Shown here piece after piece: positions 36,384 through 46,204 of a stretch of 64,000 nucleotides of DNA. Location of the stretch: positions 5,479,001 through 5,543,000 of the forward strand of contig NZ_CP146350.1 in the NCBI RefSeq assembly GCF_037055355.1, read 5' to 3'. Within the stretch, counting starts at the first letter, position 1. Each line of letters starts with the position of its first letter. Position numbers and translations under genes: made by a program. This DNA is from Streptomyces sp. DG1A-41. Lineage in GTDB: Bacteria > Actinomycetota > Actinomycetes > Streptomycetales > Streptomycetaceae. The notes under the pieces were generated by a model. The model ran no database searches, had not been told where the DNA came from, and was given only the letters and a program-made list of their open reading frames with translations.

Positions 36384-38374
36384 CCACGACCACCCTCGCC
36401 GTCCTCGTCCCTCTCCTTCCGTTCCTCGGCGCCGTCGCCGGCCTGCTCCTGGGCCGGGCGGCACCCGGCTTCGTCCGCCCGCTCGCCGTCCTGCCGACGC
36501 TCACCTCCCTGGTGCTCGCCGCGCTGGTCGCCGTGCGGCAGGGCGGTGACGCGGCCGTCAACGCGGCCACGGAACTCACCCCCACCGGCTCCGTCCCGAT
36601 CGAACTCGCCCTGCACATCGACGGCTTCGCCGCCCTCGTCGCCCTCCTCGTCGGCCTCGTGGCCTCCTGCGTGCAGATCTACTCGACGGGCTACCTGCGC
36701 GACGACCCGCGCTACTCCTCGTACGCCGCCCTCGTCTCCCTGTTCACCTCCGCGATGCTCCTGGTCGTCTACTCCGGCGACCTGATCGTGCTGCTGGTCG
36801 GCTGGGAAGTCATGGGCATCTGCTCCTACTTCCTGGTCGGCCACTACTGGGAGACCCCGGAGGCCCGCGCCGCATCCCTCAAGGCCTTCCTGGTCACCAA
36901 GCTCGGCGACGTCCCCTTCCTCATCGGCCTGTTCGCCCTGGCCACCGACGCCGGTTCTTTCCGCATCACCCGGGTCATCGGCGCCGTCGCGAGCGGCTCG
37001 CTCGACCACCCGACGCTGATGGCCCTGCTGCTCCTGGCGGGCGTGGCGGGCAAGTCCGCGCAGTTCCCGCTGCACACCTGGCTCCCCGACGCGATGGCGG
37101 GCCCGACCCCCGTCTCCGCGCTGATCCACGCCGCGACGATGGTCGCCGCCGGTGTCTACTTCATCGCCCGTCTCCTCCCGCTGTTCGAGGCCTCCCAGGC
37201 CGCGATGGTCGTCCTCGCCGTCATGGCGGCCGTCACGATGGCCGGCTCGGCGCTCGCCGCGCTCGCCCAGGACGACATCAAGCGCGTCCTCGCCTACTCG
37301 ACGATCGGTCAGCTCGGCTACATGTCCGGTGCCCTGGCCGTCGGTGACCGTGGTGCCGCCGTCTTCCACCTCCTGTCCCACGGCGCCTTCAAAGCGCTGC
37401 TGTTCCTCGCGGCCGGCGTGATCATCCACGCCGCCGGCACCAACTCGCTCGCCGCCATGTCCCGCATGCGGAACCTGCGCGACCGCGTCCCCGACGCCTA
37501 CTGGACGATGACCGTGGCGCTGCTCGCGCTGGCCGCGATCCCGCCGTTCAGCGGCTTCTTCTCCAAGGAGGCCGTCCTTGGCGTCGCCGAACACGTCGTC
37601 ACCGGACACACCGAGCACGCCCCCGCCGCCGCGGGCTGGATCGTGCTCGTCGCCGGCCTGCTCACGGCCGTGCTCACCGCCGCCTACGCGATGCGCTTGT
37701 GGCTGCTGGCCTTCCGCGGCCGGGGCGCCGAAGCCCCCGACCACGGCAGGCAGCCGCTGACGATGACCGTCGTGCTGTGGGTGCTCGCCGCCCCGTCCCT
37801 GGCCCTCGGCGGATTCACGTTCCGCCTGCTGCCCGACTGGTTCGACGGCCGCGACCTCAGCCCGACCCTGACCACATCCGTGCTCGGCACGGGCGTGGCC
37901 CTGGTCGGCGGCATCGTCACCTACGGCGCCTGGCGGCACACCACCGCGCTCACCGCACGCGTCCCGCTGGGCGCGGTCGCGGCCCACCCCGAGGGCGACG
38001 CCGCCCAGGTCGAGGCAGAGGCCATCGCCACCCACAAGCCGGCCTACGGCGACATCGCCTACGCGCCCGACCCCGCCGACCCCGGACGGCTCCTGCTCGG
38101 CCCGCTGCATCGCCACGCGGCCGCCGGCTTCCATCTGGACGCCGTGTACCGGGCCCTCTTCGTCCGACCGGTCCAGGCGGGGGCGAGCCTCGTCCGGTTC
38201 CTGGACCGGGAGGTCGTCGAGACCTACGTACGCGGCGCGGGTGCGCTGCCCCGCTGGCTCGGCGCCGCCGTACGGCGCGCCCAGACCGGCAACGTCCAGA
38301 CCTATGTGAGCGCGCTGCTCGCCGGCACCGTCGTCCTCGCGGTCGCCGTCGTCCTCGTCGCCACGGGAGCGTGA
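36380..38374 (+). CDS. nuoL: NADH-quinone oxidoreductase subunit L
   Basis: The 664-residue antiporter-like subunit has the conserved motifs [19 protein letters not shown] (proton-channel Glu), [20 protein letters not shown] (Lys and His) and [14 protein letters not shown] long C-terminal part carries the lateral helix. It forms the distal proton pump. The GTG overlaps the nuoK stop. Confidence 0.96.
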   Translation: MTTTTLAVLVPLLPFLGAVAGLLLGRAAPGFVRPLAVLPTLTSLVLAALVAVRQGGDAAVNAATELTPTGSVPIELALHIDGFAALVALLVGLVASCVQIYSTGYLRDDPRYSSYAALVSLFTSAMLLVVYSGDLIVLLVGWEVMGICSYFLVGHYWETPEARAASLKAFLVTKLGDVPFLIGLFALATDAGSFRITRVIGAVASGSLDHPTLMALLLLAGVAGKSAQFPLHTWLPDAMAGPTPVSALIHAATMVAAGVYFIARLLPLFEASQAAMVVLAVMAAVTMAGSALAALAQDDIKRVLAYSTIGQLGYMSGALAVGDRGAAVFHLLSHGAFKALLFLAAGVIIHAAGTNSLAAMSRMRNLRDRVPDAYWTMTVALLALAAIPPFSGFFSKEAVLGVAEHVVTGHTEHAPAAAGWIVLVAGLLTAVLTAAYAMRLWLLAFRGRGAEAPDHGRQPLTMTVVLWVLAAPSLALGGFTFRLLPDWFDGRDLSPTLTTSVLGTGVALVGGIVTYGAWRHTTALTARVPLGAVAAHPEGDAAQVEAEAIATHKPAYGDIAYAPDPADPGRLLLGPLHRHAAAGFHLDAVYRALFVRPVQAGASLVRFLDREVVETYVRGAGALPRWLGAAVRRAQTGNVQTYVSALLAGTVVLAVAVVLVATGA

Positions 38375-38380
38375 GCAGGC

Positions 38381-39955
38381 GTGATCGATATCAACGAGTC
38401 CGTGATGCAGTTCCTTCTGGCGTTCGTCGTCGTCGGCCCGCTCCTGGGCGCCGCCGCCGCTCTCCTGCCGGCCCCGCCCGGGCTGAAGGGGAAGTCACCC
38501 GAGCAGGCCGTGCTCCGGCACGGCGTCACCGTCACCGGCGCGGTCCTCATCGCGGCGATCGTCCTCGCGCTCGGCTTCGACCACGACCAGCCGTCGAAGA
38601 TGCAGGCCAGCACGGACATCAGCTGGATTCCAGCACTCGACGTACGCATCCACCTCGGCATCGACGGCATCTCCCTCCCCCTTCTGGTCCTGACCGCGCT
38701 GCTGACCTTCCTCTGCGCGCTCTACTCGTACTTCAAGATGCCCGCGGGGCCGACCCCGAAGGCCTTCGTCGCGCTGCTGCTCGTCCTCGAGTCCGGCACA
38801 CTCGCGACCTTCGCCGTCCTCGACCTGCTGCTGTTCTTCCTCGCCTTCGAGATGGTCCTCATCCCGATGTACTTCCTCATCGCCCGCTGGGGCGGCGAGG
38901 GCCGGAGCCAGGCCGCGTGGCGGTTCATCCTCTACACGTTGCTCGGCTCCGTGGTCATGCTGCTCGGCCTGCTCCTGATCGGGATCAAGGCGGGCACGTT
39001 CGACATGATGGCACTCGCCACTGACAACGGCCGATCGCTGACCACATCCGTGCAGGTCATCGCCGTTCTGGCGATCGGGATCGGCCTCGCGGTCAAGACG
39101 CCGATGTGGCCGCTGCACAGCTGGCTGCCCGACGCCCACACCGCCGCGCCGACCGTCGGCTCGGTCCTGCTGGCCGGTGTCCTGCTGAAGATGGGTACAT
39201 ACGGGTTCGTCCGGATCCTCCTCCCCATCGCACCGGACGGCTTCCGCACCTTCGCGCCCTACCTCGCAGCGCTCGCCGTCGTCGGCATCATCTACGGATC
39301 CCTGGCCTGCCTGGCCCTCGCCAAGCAGGGCGCGAAGGGCGACCTCAAGCGCCTCATCGCCTACTCCTCCGTCGGCCACATGGGCTTCGTCCTGCTCGGC
39401 ATCGCCACGATGACACCGACCGGCGTGAACGGCGCCCTGTTCGCCAACATCGCCCACGGCCTCATCACCGGCCTGCTGTTCTTCCTGGTCGGAGCGCTGA
39501 AGGACCGCACCGGCACCACCGACCTCGACACCCTCGCCGAGGAGACCGGAGCCGCGCTCTACGGCAAGGCCCCGCGCCTCGGCGGCCTGCTCGCCTTCGC
39601 CGCGGTCGCCTCGCTCGGTCTGCCGGGCCTCGCCGGCTTCTGGGGCGAGATGCTGGCCCTGTTCGGCGCCTTCCAGCCCGCCGACGGCCTCAGCCGTCCC
39701 GCCTTCCTCACCTTCATGGCGATCGGCGCGTTCGGGACGCTGCTGACGGCCGCTTACCTGCTGATCGTGGTCCGCCGCGTCTGCATGGGCGCCCTGCCGC
39801 AGGACACCCCCAAGCTCACCGACGTCCGCTCGTACGAGCTCGCGGCCTGGACCCCGCTCGTCGTCCTCACCGTCGTCGCGGGCCTGTGGCCCAGGGCCCT
39901 CCTCGGCCTGAGCGACCCGGCCGTCCAGCAGCTCCTCGCAGGAGGCACCCGATGA
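38381..39955 (+). CDS. nuoM: NADH-quinone oxidoreductase subunit M
   Basis: The 524-residue subunit has about 14 helices and the key charged motifs FLAFEMVLIPMYFLIARWGG (Glu), KTPMWPLHSWLPDAHTAAPT (Lys, His) and AYSSVGHMGFVLLG. It is the second antiporter-like proton pump of the membrane arm. GTG start, 6 bp after the nuoL stop. Confidence 0.96.
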   Translation: MIDINESVMQFLLAFVVVGPLLGAAAALLPAPPGLKGKSPEQAVLRHGVTVTGAVLIAAIVLALGFDHDQPSKMQASTDISWIPALDVRIHLGIDGISLPLLVLTALLTFLCALYSYFKMPAGPTPKAFVALLLVLESGTLATFAVLDLLLFFLAFEMVLIPMYFLIARWGGEGRSQAAWRFILYTLLGSVVMLLGLLLIGIKAGTFDMMALATDNGRSLTTSVQVIAVLAIGIGLAVKTPMWPLHSWLPDAHTAAPTVGSVLLAGVLLKMGTYGFVRILLPIAPDGFRTFAPYLAALAVVGIIYGSLACLALAKQGAKGDLKRLIAYSSVGHMGFVLLGIATMTPTGVNGALFANIAHGLITGLLFFLVGALKDRTGTTDLDTLAEETGAALYGKAPRLGGLLAFAAVASLGLPGLAGFWGEMLALFGAFQPADGLSRPAFLTFMAIGAFGTLLTAAYLLIVVRRVCMGALPQDTPKLTDVRSYELAAWTPLVVLTVVAGLWPRALLGLSDPAVQQLLAGGTR

Positions 39956-41475
39956 GCCCCCCGGCCCAGCCCCTGGCCGCGTCGCTGGTCCAGTCCGTCG
40001 ACTGGCTCGCGATCTCACCGCCCACCATCGTGGCGGTCGTCGGACTCGCCGTCCTGGTCGCCGACCTGTTCGTCACCGAGCACCGCAAGCCGCTGCTCGG
40101 CTGGACGTCCGTGGCCGGCCTGGCCGCCGCCACGCTGATGCTGCTGCCCCTCCTGGACGGCGACCGCAGCACCTTCTGCCTGACCGGCGACGCCACCGTG
40201 TGCAGCTACACGGCCGACCGCTTCGCCCTGGTCATCCAGTTCCTGGTCCTCGGCGGCGCCCTCCTCGCAGCCCTCCTGTCGGTCACCGCCCTCAAGGACG
40301 CCCGCAAGGAGCTTCCCGAAGGGGAGTACTGGTTCCTGCTGCTGTCCTCCGCGGCCGGCGCCGCCCTCCTGCCCGCCTCCCGCGACCTCGCGACCCTGAT
40401 CGTCGCTCTCGAGGTCGCCTCCCTGCCCGCCTTCGCACTGGTCGGCCTCAGGTACGGCGACCGGAAGTCCTCCGAAGCGGCTTTGAAGTTCTTCCTGTCC
40501 TCGGTCACCGCGACCGCGGTCAGCCTGATGGGCATCAGCTTCGTGTACGCGTCCACGGGCACCCTCTACCTCACCCAGGTCGCCGACCGCATCCAGAACG
40601 TCGACGGACAGCTCCACACGCTCGCCCAGACCGGCGTCGTCCTCACCCTCATCGGCTTCGCCTTCAAGACGGCCGCCGTGCCCTTCCACTTCTGGGTGCC
40701 CGACACTTACGTGGGGGCGCCCTTGCCCATCGCCGCCTACCTGTCGGTCATCGGCAAGGCGGTCGGCTTCAGCGGCCTGATCCTCGTCACGGTCGTCGCC
40801 CTCCCGTCGTACGCCGACGTCTGGGGCCCGGCCCTCGCCGCCCTGGCAGCGCTCACCATGACCGTGGGCAACGTCGGAGCCCTGCGCCAGCAGGCCACGC
40901 GCGCGTACAGCGCGGTACGCCTGCTCGCCTGGTCCTCCGTCGGCCAGGCCGGCTACCTCCTGGTACCGATCGCGGCCGCCGCGTACTCCGGTGACGCCGA
41001 GAAGTCGATCGGCTCCACCGTCGCCTACGCCCTGATGTACGGCGCCGTGAACCTCGGCGCCTTCGCCGTGGCCGCCCTCGTCGGCCGGACGAAGTCCCTC
41101 AACCGCGTCTCCGACTACCGCGGCCTGTACGCCTCGAGCCCGTTGTCCGCGCTCCTCCTGGCGTTCTTCCTGCTCTGCCTCGCCGGGCTGCCGCCGGGCA
41201 TCATCGGCCTCTTCGCCAAGGTCACCGTCTTCTCGGCGGCCGTCGACGCCGGCCTCGGCTGGCTGGCCGTGATCATGGCCGTCAACGTCGTCATCGCGTT
41301 GTTCTACTACCTCCAGTGGACGGCCCTGCTCTTCCGCGCCCCCGAGGGAGAACCCGAGAAGCACCGCGTCCCCGCCCCGCTCACCGCCGCGATCGCCCTG
41401 ACCGGAGTCCTCGGCATCGCCCTGTCCGGAGCACCCCAGCTGGTCCTGCGCTTCACCGACACGGCCCTCTTCTGA
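39952..41475 (+). CDS. nuoN: NADH-quinone oxidoreductase subunit N
   Basis: The 507-residue subunit has the antiporter-like core with LEVASLPAFALVGLR (Glu), FKTAAVPFHFWVPDTYVGAPL (Lys) and LLAWSSVGQAGYLLVP. It is the proton pump closest to NuoK. It ends the operon and is followed by the twin palindromes at 41493-41531. Confidence 0.96.
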   Translation: MSPPAQPLAASLVQSVDWLAISPPTIVAVVGLAVLVADLFVTEHRKPLLGWTSVAGLAAATLMLLPLLDGDRSTFCLTGDATVCSYTADRFALVIQFLVLGGALLAALLSVTALKDARKELPEGEYWFLLLSSAAGAALLPASRDLATLIVALEVASLPAFALVGLRYGDRKSSEAALKFFLSSVTATAVSLMGISFVYASTGTLYLTQVADRIQNVDGQLHTLAQTGVVLTLIGFAFKTAAVPFHFWVPDTYVGAPLPIAAYLSVIGKAVGFSGLILVTVVALPSYADVWGPALAALAALTMTVGNVGALRQQATRAYSAVRLLAWSSVGQAGYLLVPIAAAAYSGDAEKSIGSTVAYALMYGAVNLGAFAVAALVGRTKSLNRVSDYRGLYASSPLSALLLAFFLLCLAGLPPGIIGLFAKVTVFSAAVDAGLGWLAVIMAVNVVIALFYYLQWTALLFRAPEGEPEKHRVPAPLTAAIALTGVLGIALSGAPQLVLRFTDTALF

Positions 41476-41492
41476 ACAACAGGCGCATTCGC

Positions 41493-41531
41493 CACGCGCG
41501 CGTGGGGCACCCGGCCCTCCACGCGCGCGTG
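41493..41531. terminator. Twin CACGCGCGCGTG palindromes after nuoN
   Basis: The 12-bp self-complementary CACGCGCGCGTG occurs at 41493-41504 and 41520-41531. Each can fold alone, or the two copies can pair to give a stem of about 15 bp. They lie 18 bp after the nuoN stop, as expected for operon termination. Confidence 0.6.
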
Positions 41532-41714
41532 CCGCTTTCCCGGTGCCGTTCACCCGGACGGTCCACACCCCCCGCCGCGCGCACAAGGGAACTAGTGCCT
41601 CCCGCCTGGCGTTGACCAGTACGGGAAGGTCCACTGGACGTGAACGTCACGGCACCAGTGGCACCGCAGATCAGCAGCAAGGGTCCCCCTGCCGCACCAC
41701 TTGGAGGGCGTACC

Positions 41715-42578
41715 GTGCACCGCCGGCACAACGGGCTCAGGACAGCAGTCCTCCTCGGAGGACTGTCCGCACTCATCATCGTCATCGGCAGCTTCTTCGG
41801 CCGTATGGGGCTCGTCATCGCCGTTCTGGTAGCGCTGGCCACCAACGCGTACGCCTACTGGAACAGCGACAAGCTGGCCCTGCGCGCGATGCGCGCCCGC
41901 CCGGTGAGCGAGTTCGAGGCCCCGGGGCTCTACCGCATGGTCCGCGAGCTCTCCACGCAGGCCCGCCAGCCCATGCCGCGCCTGTACATCTCCCCGACGG
42001 AGGCGCCCAACGCCTTCGCCACGGGCCGCAACCCGCGCAACGCCGCCGTGTGCTGCACCGAAGGCATCCTGCGTCTCCTGGACGAGCGCGAGCTGCGCGG
42101 CGTCATCGGCCACGAGCTCAGCCATGTCTACAACCGCGACATCCTCATCTCCTCGGTCGCCGGTGCCCTCGCCTCCGTGATCATGTTCCTGGTCAACTTC
42201 GCCTGGCTGATCCCGGTCGGGCGCTCGGACGACGACGACGGCCCCGGCCTGCTCGGCATGCTGCTGATCATGATCCTCGGCCCGCTGGCAGCCTCCGTCA
42301 TCCAACTGGCCATCAGCCGCTCCCGGGAATACCAGGCGGACGCCTCCGGAGCCCAGCTCACCGGCGACCCGCTCGCCCTGGCCAGTGCCCTGCGCAAGCT
42401 CGAACTCGGCACCAAGCAGCTCCCGCTGCCGCCCGAGCCGCGCATCGAGACCGCCAGCCACATGATGATCGCGAACCCGTTCCGGCCCGGCCAAGGGCTC
42501 TCGAAGATGTTTTCCACGCACCCGCCGATGGCGGACCGCATCGCACGGCTCGAGAAGATGGCAGGTGGGAATCAGTGA
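41715..42578 (+). CDS. htpX: Membrane zinc metalloprotease HtpX
   Basis: The GTG at 41715, six bases after GGAGGG, gives 287 residues, the usual HtpX length. Two N-terminal helices precede the catalytic [10 protein letters not shown], the HExxH zinc site. EYQADASGA supplies the third zinc ligand, with two more helices between them. It degrades misfolded membrane proteins in the envelope stress response. An upstream in-frame ATG at 41640 would add 25 unconserved residues and is less likely. Confidence 0.95.
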   Translation: MHRRHNGLRTAVLLGGLSALIIVIGSFFGRMGLVIAVLVALATNAYAYWNSDKLALRAMRARPVSEFEAPGLYRMVRELSTQARQPMPRLYISPTEAPNAFATGRNPRNAAVCCTEGILRLLDERELRGVIGHELSHVYNRDILISSVAGALASVIMFLVNFAWLIPVGRSDDDDGPGLLGMLLIMILGPLAASVIQLAISRSREYQADASGAQLTGDPLALASALRKLELGTKQLPLPPEPRIETASHMMIANPFRPGQGLSKMFSTHPPMADRIARLEKMAGGNQ

Positions 42579-42967
42579 AGACCGTCCTGAACGTCATATG
42601 GCTCGTCCTGAGCGGCTTCTGGCTCTTCCTCGCCTACATGGCCGCGGGCCTGCTCCTCTGTATCACCGTCATCGGCATCCCGTTCGGCATCGCGGCCTTC
42701 CGCATCGGCGTCTACGCCCTGTGGCCCTTCGGGTACACGACGGTCGAGCGCCGTGACGCGGGCGCGCCGTCCTGCGTCGGCAATGTGCTGTGGCTGGTGC
42801 TCGCGGGCTGGTGGCTGGCCCTCGGCCACATCGTCACCGGCATCGCGCTGTGCGTCACGATCATCGGCATCCCGCTCGGCGTCGCCAACTTCAAGCTCAT
42901 CCCGGTCTCCCTGCTCCCGCTGGGCCGCGACATCGTGCGGACGAACGAGCCGTTCGCGGTGCGCTGA
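42575..42967 (+). CDS. YccF-domain inner membrane protein
   Basis: The 130-residue protein has two related halves, each WLVLSGxWLxLxxxxxGxxLCxTxIGIPxG-like, the YccF repeat. Four membrane helices are predicted. The family has no established function. The GTG overlaps the htpX stop, so it is coupled to that gene. Confidence 0.93.
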   Translation: MKTVLNVIWLVLSGFWLFLAYMAAGLLLCITVIGIPFGIAAFRIGVYALWPFGYTTVERRDAGAPSCVGNVLWLVLAGWWLALGHIVTGIALCVTIIGIPLGVANFKLIPVSLLPLGRDIVRTNEPFAVR

Positions 42968-43438
42968 CGGCGGGGCAACGCCGCCCGGTTCCCACAGACC
43001 ACGGGTTATCCACAGGCCCGCCCGGCTGTCGGTGGCGCCCTGCATCATGAACCCATGACCGCGAACGAGCAGTTGCCCACACGAGTGAGGGCCAGGACCA
43101 ACACCCGCCCAAGCGGCCGGACTTCGCATCCCGAGCCGACCGCCCCGGTGAGAGGCCCCTGACCTCAGCAACCGAGCGGGCCGGCAGCAGCCGAGAAATC
43201 AGCAGCCAAGAAAACCGGACCGCCGCGAAGAAGCCCCACGGGCCGCAGCAGAAGCCCCCGGCCGCAGCCAGGAAGCCGTCGACCACAGAGCAAGAACCCC
43301 CGGGCCGCAGCCAGGAAGCCCCTGCCGCAAGAAGCCCTCGACCACAGCCAGGAAGCCCCTGCCGCAAGAAGCCCTTGACCACAGCCAGGAAGCCCCGACC
43401 GCAGCCAGGGGCCCCAGACCGCAGCAAAGAGGGCAGCC
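42968..43438. other. 471-bp non-coding region with repeats
   Basis: I find no credible gene here. A TTATCCACA at 43006-43014 lies just after the YccF gene, and a 37-bp tandem repeat array fills the right half (separate entry). The strand-specific purine/pyrimidine skew of the array (GCCAGGAAGCC units) is unlike coding DNA around it. Confidence 0.6.
43262..43403. repeat. 37-bp tandem repeat array
   Basis: Units starting at 43310, 43347 and 43384 have exactly 37-bp spacing. The first two are identical except for one base; the third is cut short after 13 matching bases and diverges. A degenerate related copy precedes them from 43262. The unit starts GCCAGGAAGCCCCTGCCGCA and contains AGAAGCCC and GACCACA. 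Confidence 0.8.
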
Positions 43439-44695
43439 CTACGCCCTCCCAGCCCCCGCCCGCATCACCCGCCGCACTCCGTACGCAACCGCCCCCACCG
43501 CCAGCACACCCGCGCCGACGACCACCGAAACCCCCGGCAGCGAGAACGCCAGCACCGCACACCCGACCAGCCCGACCGCCGGCACCACCCGTGCCGTCGG
43601 CGCCGAATCCAGCGTCCAGGCCGACGCGTTGGCCACGGCGTAGTACGCCAGCACCCCGAAGGAGGAGAACCCGATCGCCCCCCGGACGTCCACCGTGGCG
43701 GCCATGACCGCGACCACCGCGCCCACGGCCAGCTCCGCCCGGTGCGGCACCTGGAAACGCGGATGCACGGCCGCCAGCGCGCCCGGCAGATGCCGGTCCC
43801 TGGCCATGGCCAGTGTCGTCCGTGAGACGCCCAGGATCAGGGCGAGCAGCGACCCCAGCGCGGCCACGGCCGCACCGATCCGCACCACCGGCACGAGCCA
43901 GGGCGCCCCGGCCGCCCGCACGGCGTCGGCCAGCGGCGCTGTCGCGTCCCTGAGACCGTCCGACCCCAGTACCGAAAGGACAGCCACCGCCACACCCGCG
44001 TACACCACCAGTGCGATGCCCAGCGCCAGCGGGATCGCGCGCGGAATGGTGCGCGCCGGATCCCGTACCTCCTCACCGAGGGTCGCGATCCGGGCGTACC
44101 CGGCGAACGCGAAGAACAGCAGACCGGCCGCCTGAAGCACACCGCCCGCGCCGTTCGAGGCCCCGATGTCCAGCCGTCCGGCATCCGCCTCGCCGGACAG
44201 AAGACACCCGACGACCACGGCGGCGAGGACAGCCAGGACCACCGCCACGATCACCCGCGTCAGCAACGCTGACTTCTGGACACCGCCGTAGTTCACCGCG
44301 GTCAGCGCCACCACGGCCGCGACCGCCACCGCGTGCGCCTGCCCCGGCCAGACGTACGTGCCCACGGTGAGCGCCATCGCCGCACAGGATGCCGTCTTCC
44401 CGACCACGAACGACCAGCCCGCGAGATACCCCCAGAACTCCCCGAGCCGCTCACGCCCGTACACGTATGTACCGCCTGAGGCGGGATACAGGGCGGCGAG
44501 GCGGGCCGACGACTTGGCGTTGCAGTACGCGACCACGGCGGCGACGGCGAGCCCGAGGAGCAGCCCGGAGCCCGCCGCGTGAGCCGCGGGCGCGAGGGCG
44601 GCGAAGATCCCGGCTCCCACCATCGAGCCGAGTCCGACGACGACGGCGTCACCCACGCCGAGGGTGCGGCGCAGTCCGGAAGCGGAGGCTGTCAT
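43439..44695 (-). CDS. APC-family amino acid permease
   Basis: The ATG at 44695 gives 418 residues with about 12 helices. The N-terminal VVVGLGSMVGAGIFAAL is the helix 1 unwound substrate site of APC transporters, and FFAFAGYARIATLGEEVRDPARTIPRAI is the conserved helix 6 to loop segment. It imports or exchanges amino acids or related amines; the substrate cannot be called. Confidence 0.93.
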   Translation of the reverse strand: MTASASGLRRTLGVGDAVVVGLGSMVGAGIFAALAPAAHAAGSGLLLGLAVAAVVAYCNAKSSARLAALYPASGGTYVYGRERLGEFWGYLAGWSFVVGKTASCAAMALTVGTYVWPGQAHAVAVAAVVALTAVNYGGVQKSALLTRVIVAVVLAVLAAVVVGCLLSGEADAGRLDIGASNGAGGVLQAAGLLFFAFAGYARIATLGEEVRDPARTIPRAIPLALGIALVVYAGVAVAVLSVLGSDGLRDATAPLADAVRAAGAPWLVPVVRIGAAVAALGSLLALILGVSRTTLAMARDRHLPGALAAVHPRFQVPHRAELAVGAVVAVMAATVDVRGAIGFSSFGVLAYYAVANASAWTLDSAPTARVVPAVGLVGCAVLAFSLPGVSVVVGAGVLAVGAVAYGVRRVMRAGAGRA

Positions 44696-44888
44696 GCGTC
44701 GCACCCTACTGATCAGTGCAACCAGCGGGCGCCGCCAGGGCGTCCTCCCCCTCAAGACGGCGTGAACGCGCGCGGCAAGGACGACGCACGCGGAACGCCC
44801 GGCGTACGACGCACGTACACGGCCTGCCGGGAGCAAGATCACATGGCCGGGACAGTGCGGGCACAGCGTGAAAGGGCAGGTTCACGGC

Positions 44889-45155
44889 ATGACCATCATC
44901 AGCTGGATCATCCTGGGACTGTTGGCCGGCGCCATCGCGAAGTTCCTGCTGCCGGGGCGCGACCCGGGCGGCCTCATCGGCACGACCCTGATCGGCATCG
45001 CGGGTGCGTTCATCGGCGGCTGGATATCGGCCCGCTGGATGGACCACCCGATCACCAAGAACTTCTACGACGGCACGACCTGGGCCGCGGCGATCGGCGG
45101 ATCGCTCGTCCTCCTGATCGCCTACCGCCTCGTGTTCGGCAACTCACGCGACTGA
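44889..45155 (+). CDS. GlsB/YeaQ/YmgE stress-response membrane protein
   Basis: The 88-residue protein has three hydrophobic helices and the family signature ISWIILGLLAGAIAKFLLPG with GGLIGTTLIGIAGAFIGGW. These small transglycosylase-associated-like proteins are induced by general stress; their biochemical role is unknown. It is monocistronic, with a terminator at 45235. Confidence 0.93.
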   Translation: MTIISWIILGLLAGAIAKFLLPGRDPGGLIGTTLIGIAGAFIGGWISARWMDHPITKNFYDGTTWAAAIGGSLVLLIAYRLVFGNSRD

Positions 45156-45234
45156 CCGCGCCCACGGCCCACGGCCGGTGTGCGCCACACCGCCCGTGCC
45201 CGGCAGGCGCCCATGGACCGCAGCCGGCAGGCGA

Positions 45235-45267
45235 GAAGGGTGGGCATCCAGCAGGTGCCCACCCTTC
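45235..45267. terminator. Bidirectional terminator between GlsB-like gene and yajQ
   Basis: GAAGGGTGGGCA (45235-45246) and TGCCCACCCTTC (45256-45267) form a perfect 12-bp stem with a 9-base loop. It lies between two convergent genes. Confidence 0.85.
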
Positions 45268-45331
45268 CTCGTAACCGTGCAGACCGGGAACCCGCCCGTG
45301 CGGACTGGGGGTCCCGAGGACCCGAGCCGAC

Positions 45332-45820
45332 CTACCGGTAGTTCACGAACTGCATGGCGAAGTCGAAGTCCTTGCCCTTCAGCAGGGCAATGACGGCCTG
45401 AAGATCGTCACGGCTCTTGGAGCTGACCCGCAGCTCCTCGCCCTGCACCTGCGCCTTCACGCCCTTCGGGCCCTCGTCACGGATGATCTTCGCCACCTTC
45501 TTCGCGTTCTCCTGGGAGATGCCCTCCTTGATCGACGCAAAGATCTTGTACTCCTTGCCGGAGAGCTGGGGCTCGCCCGCGTCCAGAGCCTTCAGCGAGA
45601 TGCCGCGCTTGATCAGCTTGGACTGGAAGACGTCGAGAACAGCCTTCACCCGGTCCTCGGAGTTCGCCTCCATGAGGATGTTCTCACCGGACCACGAGAT
45701 CGAGGCACCCACGCCCTTGAAGTCGTAGCGCTGCGAGATCTCCTTGGCGGCCTGGTTGAGTGCGTTGTCGACCTCCTGCCGCTCGACCTTCGAGACGATG
45801 TCGAAACTGGAGTCGGCCAT
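45332..45820 (-). CDS. YajQ-family nucleotide-binding protein
   Basis: The 162-residue protein matches the YajQ/UPF0234 family: [19 protein letters not shown] at the start, ISQRYDFKG, and [18 protein letters not shown] at the end. Relatives bind GTP or cyclic di-GMP. It is soluble and cytoplasmic. The family's role in Streptomyces is not established. Confidence 0.94.
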   Translation of the reverse strand: MADSSFDIVSKVERQEVDNALNQAAKEISQRYDFKGVGASISWSGENILMEANSEDRVKAVLDVFQSKLIKRGISLKALDAGEPQLSGKEYKIFASIKEGISQENAKKVAKIIRDEGPKGVKAQVQGEELRVSSKSRDDLQAVIALLKGKDFDFAMQFVNYR

Positions 45821-46042
45821 GTCCTGTGGCTCCTTGTATCGGGGTGCGTATCGTGCGTACCGGCGTACGTGGGCGGCCGCCGGGCCTGTTCAGATCCCGG
45901 GCCGCATCCGGACAAGCCTAGCCACCCCCCGCCCTCCGGGCGCCGATCAATCGGGTGGCGAAGCACCCCTCCACATCAGGTATGGTTTACGTCGTTGCCA
46001 CGGAGCACCGCCGAAGAAGGCGGTTCAATGGGCAGCAACCCC

Positions 46043-46124
46043 GGCGGTGTGCCCGAGCGGCCAAAGGGAGCAGACTGTAAATCTGCCGGCTCAGCCTTCC
46101 CAGGTTCGAATCCTGGCGCCGCCA
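46043..46124 (+). tRNA. tRNA-Tyr (GTA)
   Basis: The acceptor arms GGCGGTG and CGCCGCC pair fully with one G-T. The anticodon stem GCAGA/TCTGC encloses CTGTAAA with anticodon GTA (46077-46079). A long class II variable arm and TTCGAAT T loop are present. The discriminator is A46124. A terminator follows at once. Confidence 0.95.
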
Positions 46125-46132
46125 CACTGGGG

Positions 46133-46178
46133 AAGACCCCCTCTCAACTGCGGAAACGCAGCAGAGAGGGGGTCTTTT
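46133..46178 (+). terminator. Intrinsic terminator after tRNA-Tyr
   Basis: AAGACCCCCTCTC (46133-46145) and GAGAGGGGGTCTT (46164-46176) form a perfect 13-bp stem followed by TTTT. It should stop the tRNA transcript. Confidence 0.92.
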
Positions 46179-46204
46179 GTGTGGGGTGGCTCGTGTATGG
46201 AGGC

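Noticed and set aside
35996..38134. Minus-strand frame of about 710 codons across nuoK and nuoL
   Set aside because: Antisense of conserved complex I subunits, rich in Gly/Arg/Glu with no domain.
41640..41714. Upstream ATG as the htpX start
   Set aside because: It adds 25 residues unlike the family, while the GTG at 41715 has a good GGAGGG site.
43006..43014. TTATCCACA, a perfect DnaA-box consensus
   Set aside because: It is a single site with no cluster, no AT-rich unwinding region and no dnaA or dnaN nearby, so it is not an origin.
43262..43403. CRISPR array
   Set aside because: Units are back to back with no unique spacers, and no cas genes are present.
46020..46130. Intact att sites of an integrated element at tRNA-Tyr
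   Set aside because: I could not find a second copy of the tRNA 3' end or an integrase gene in the window.
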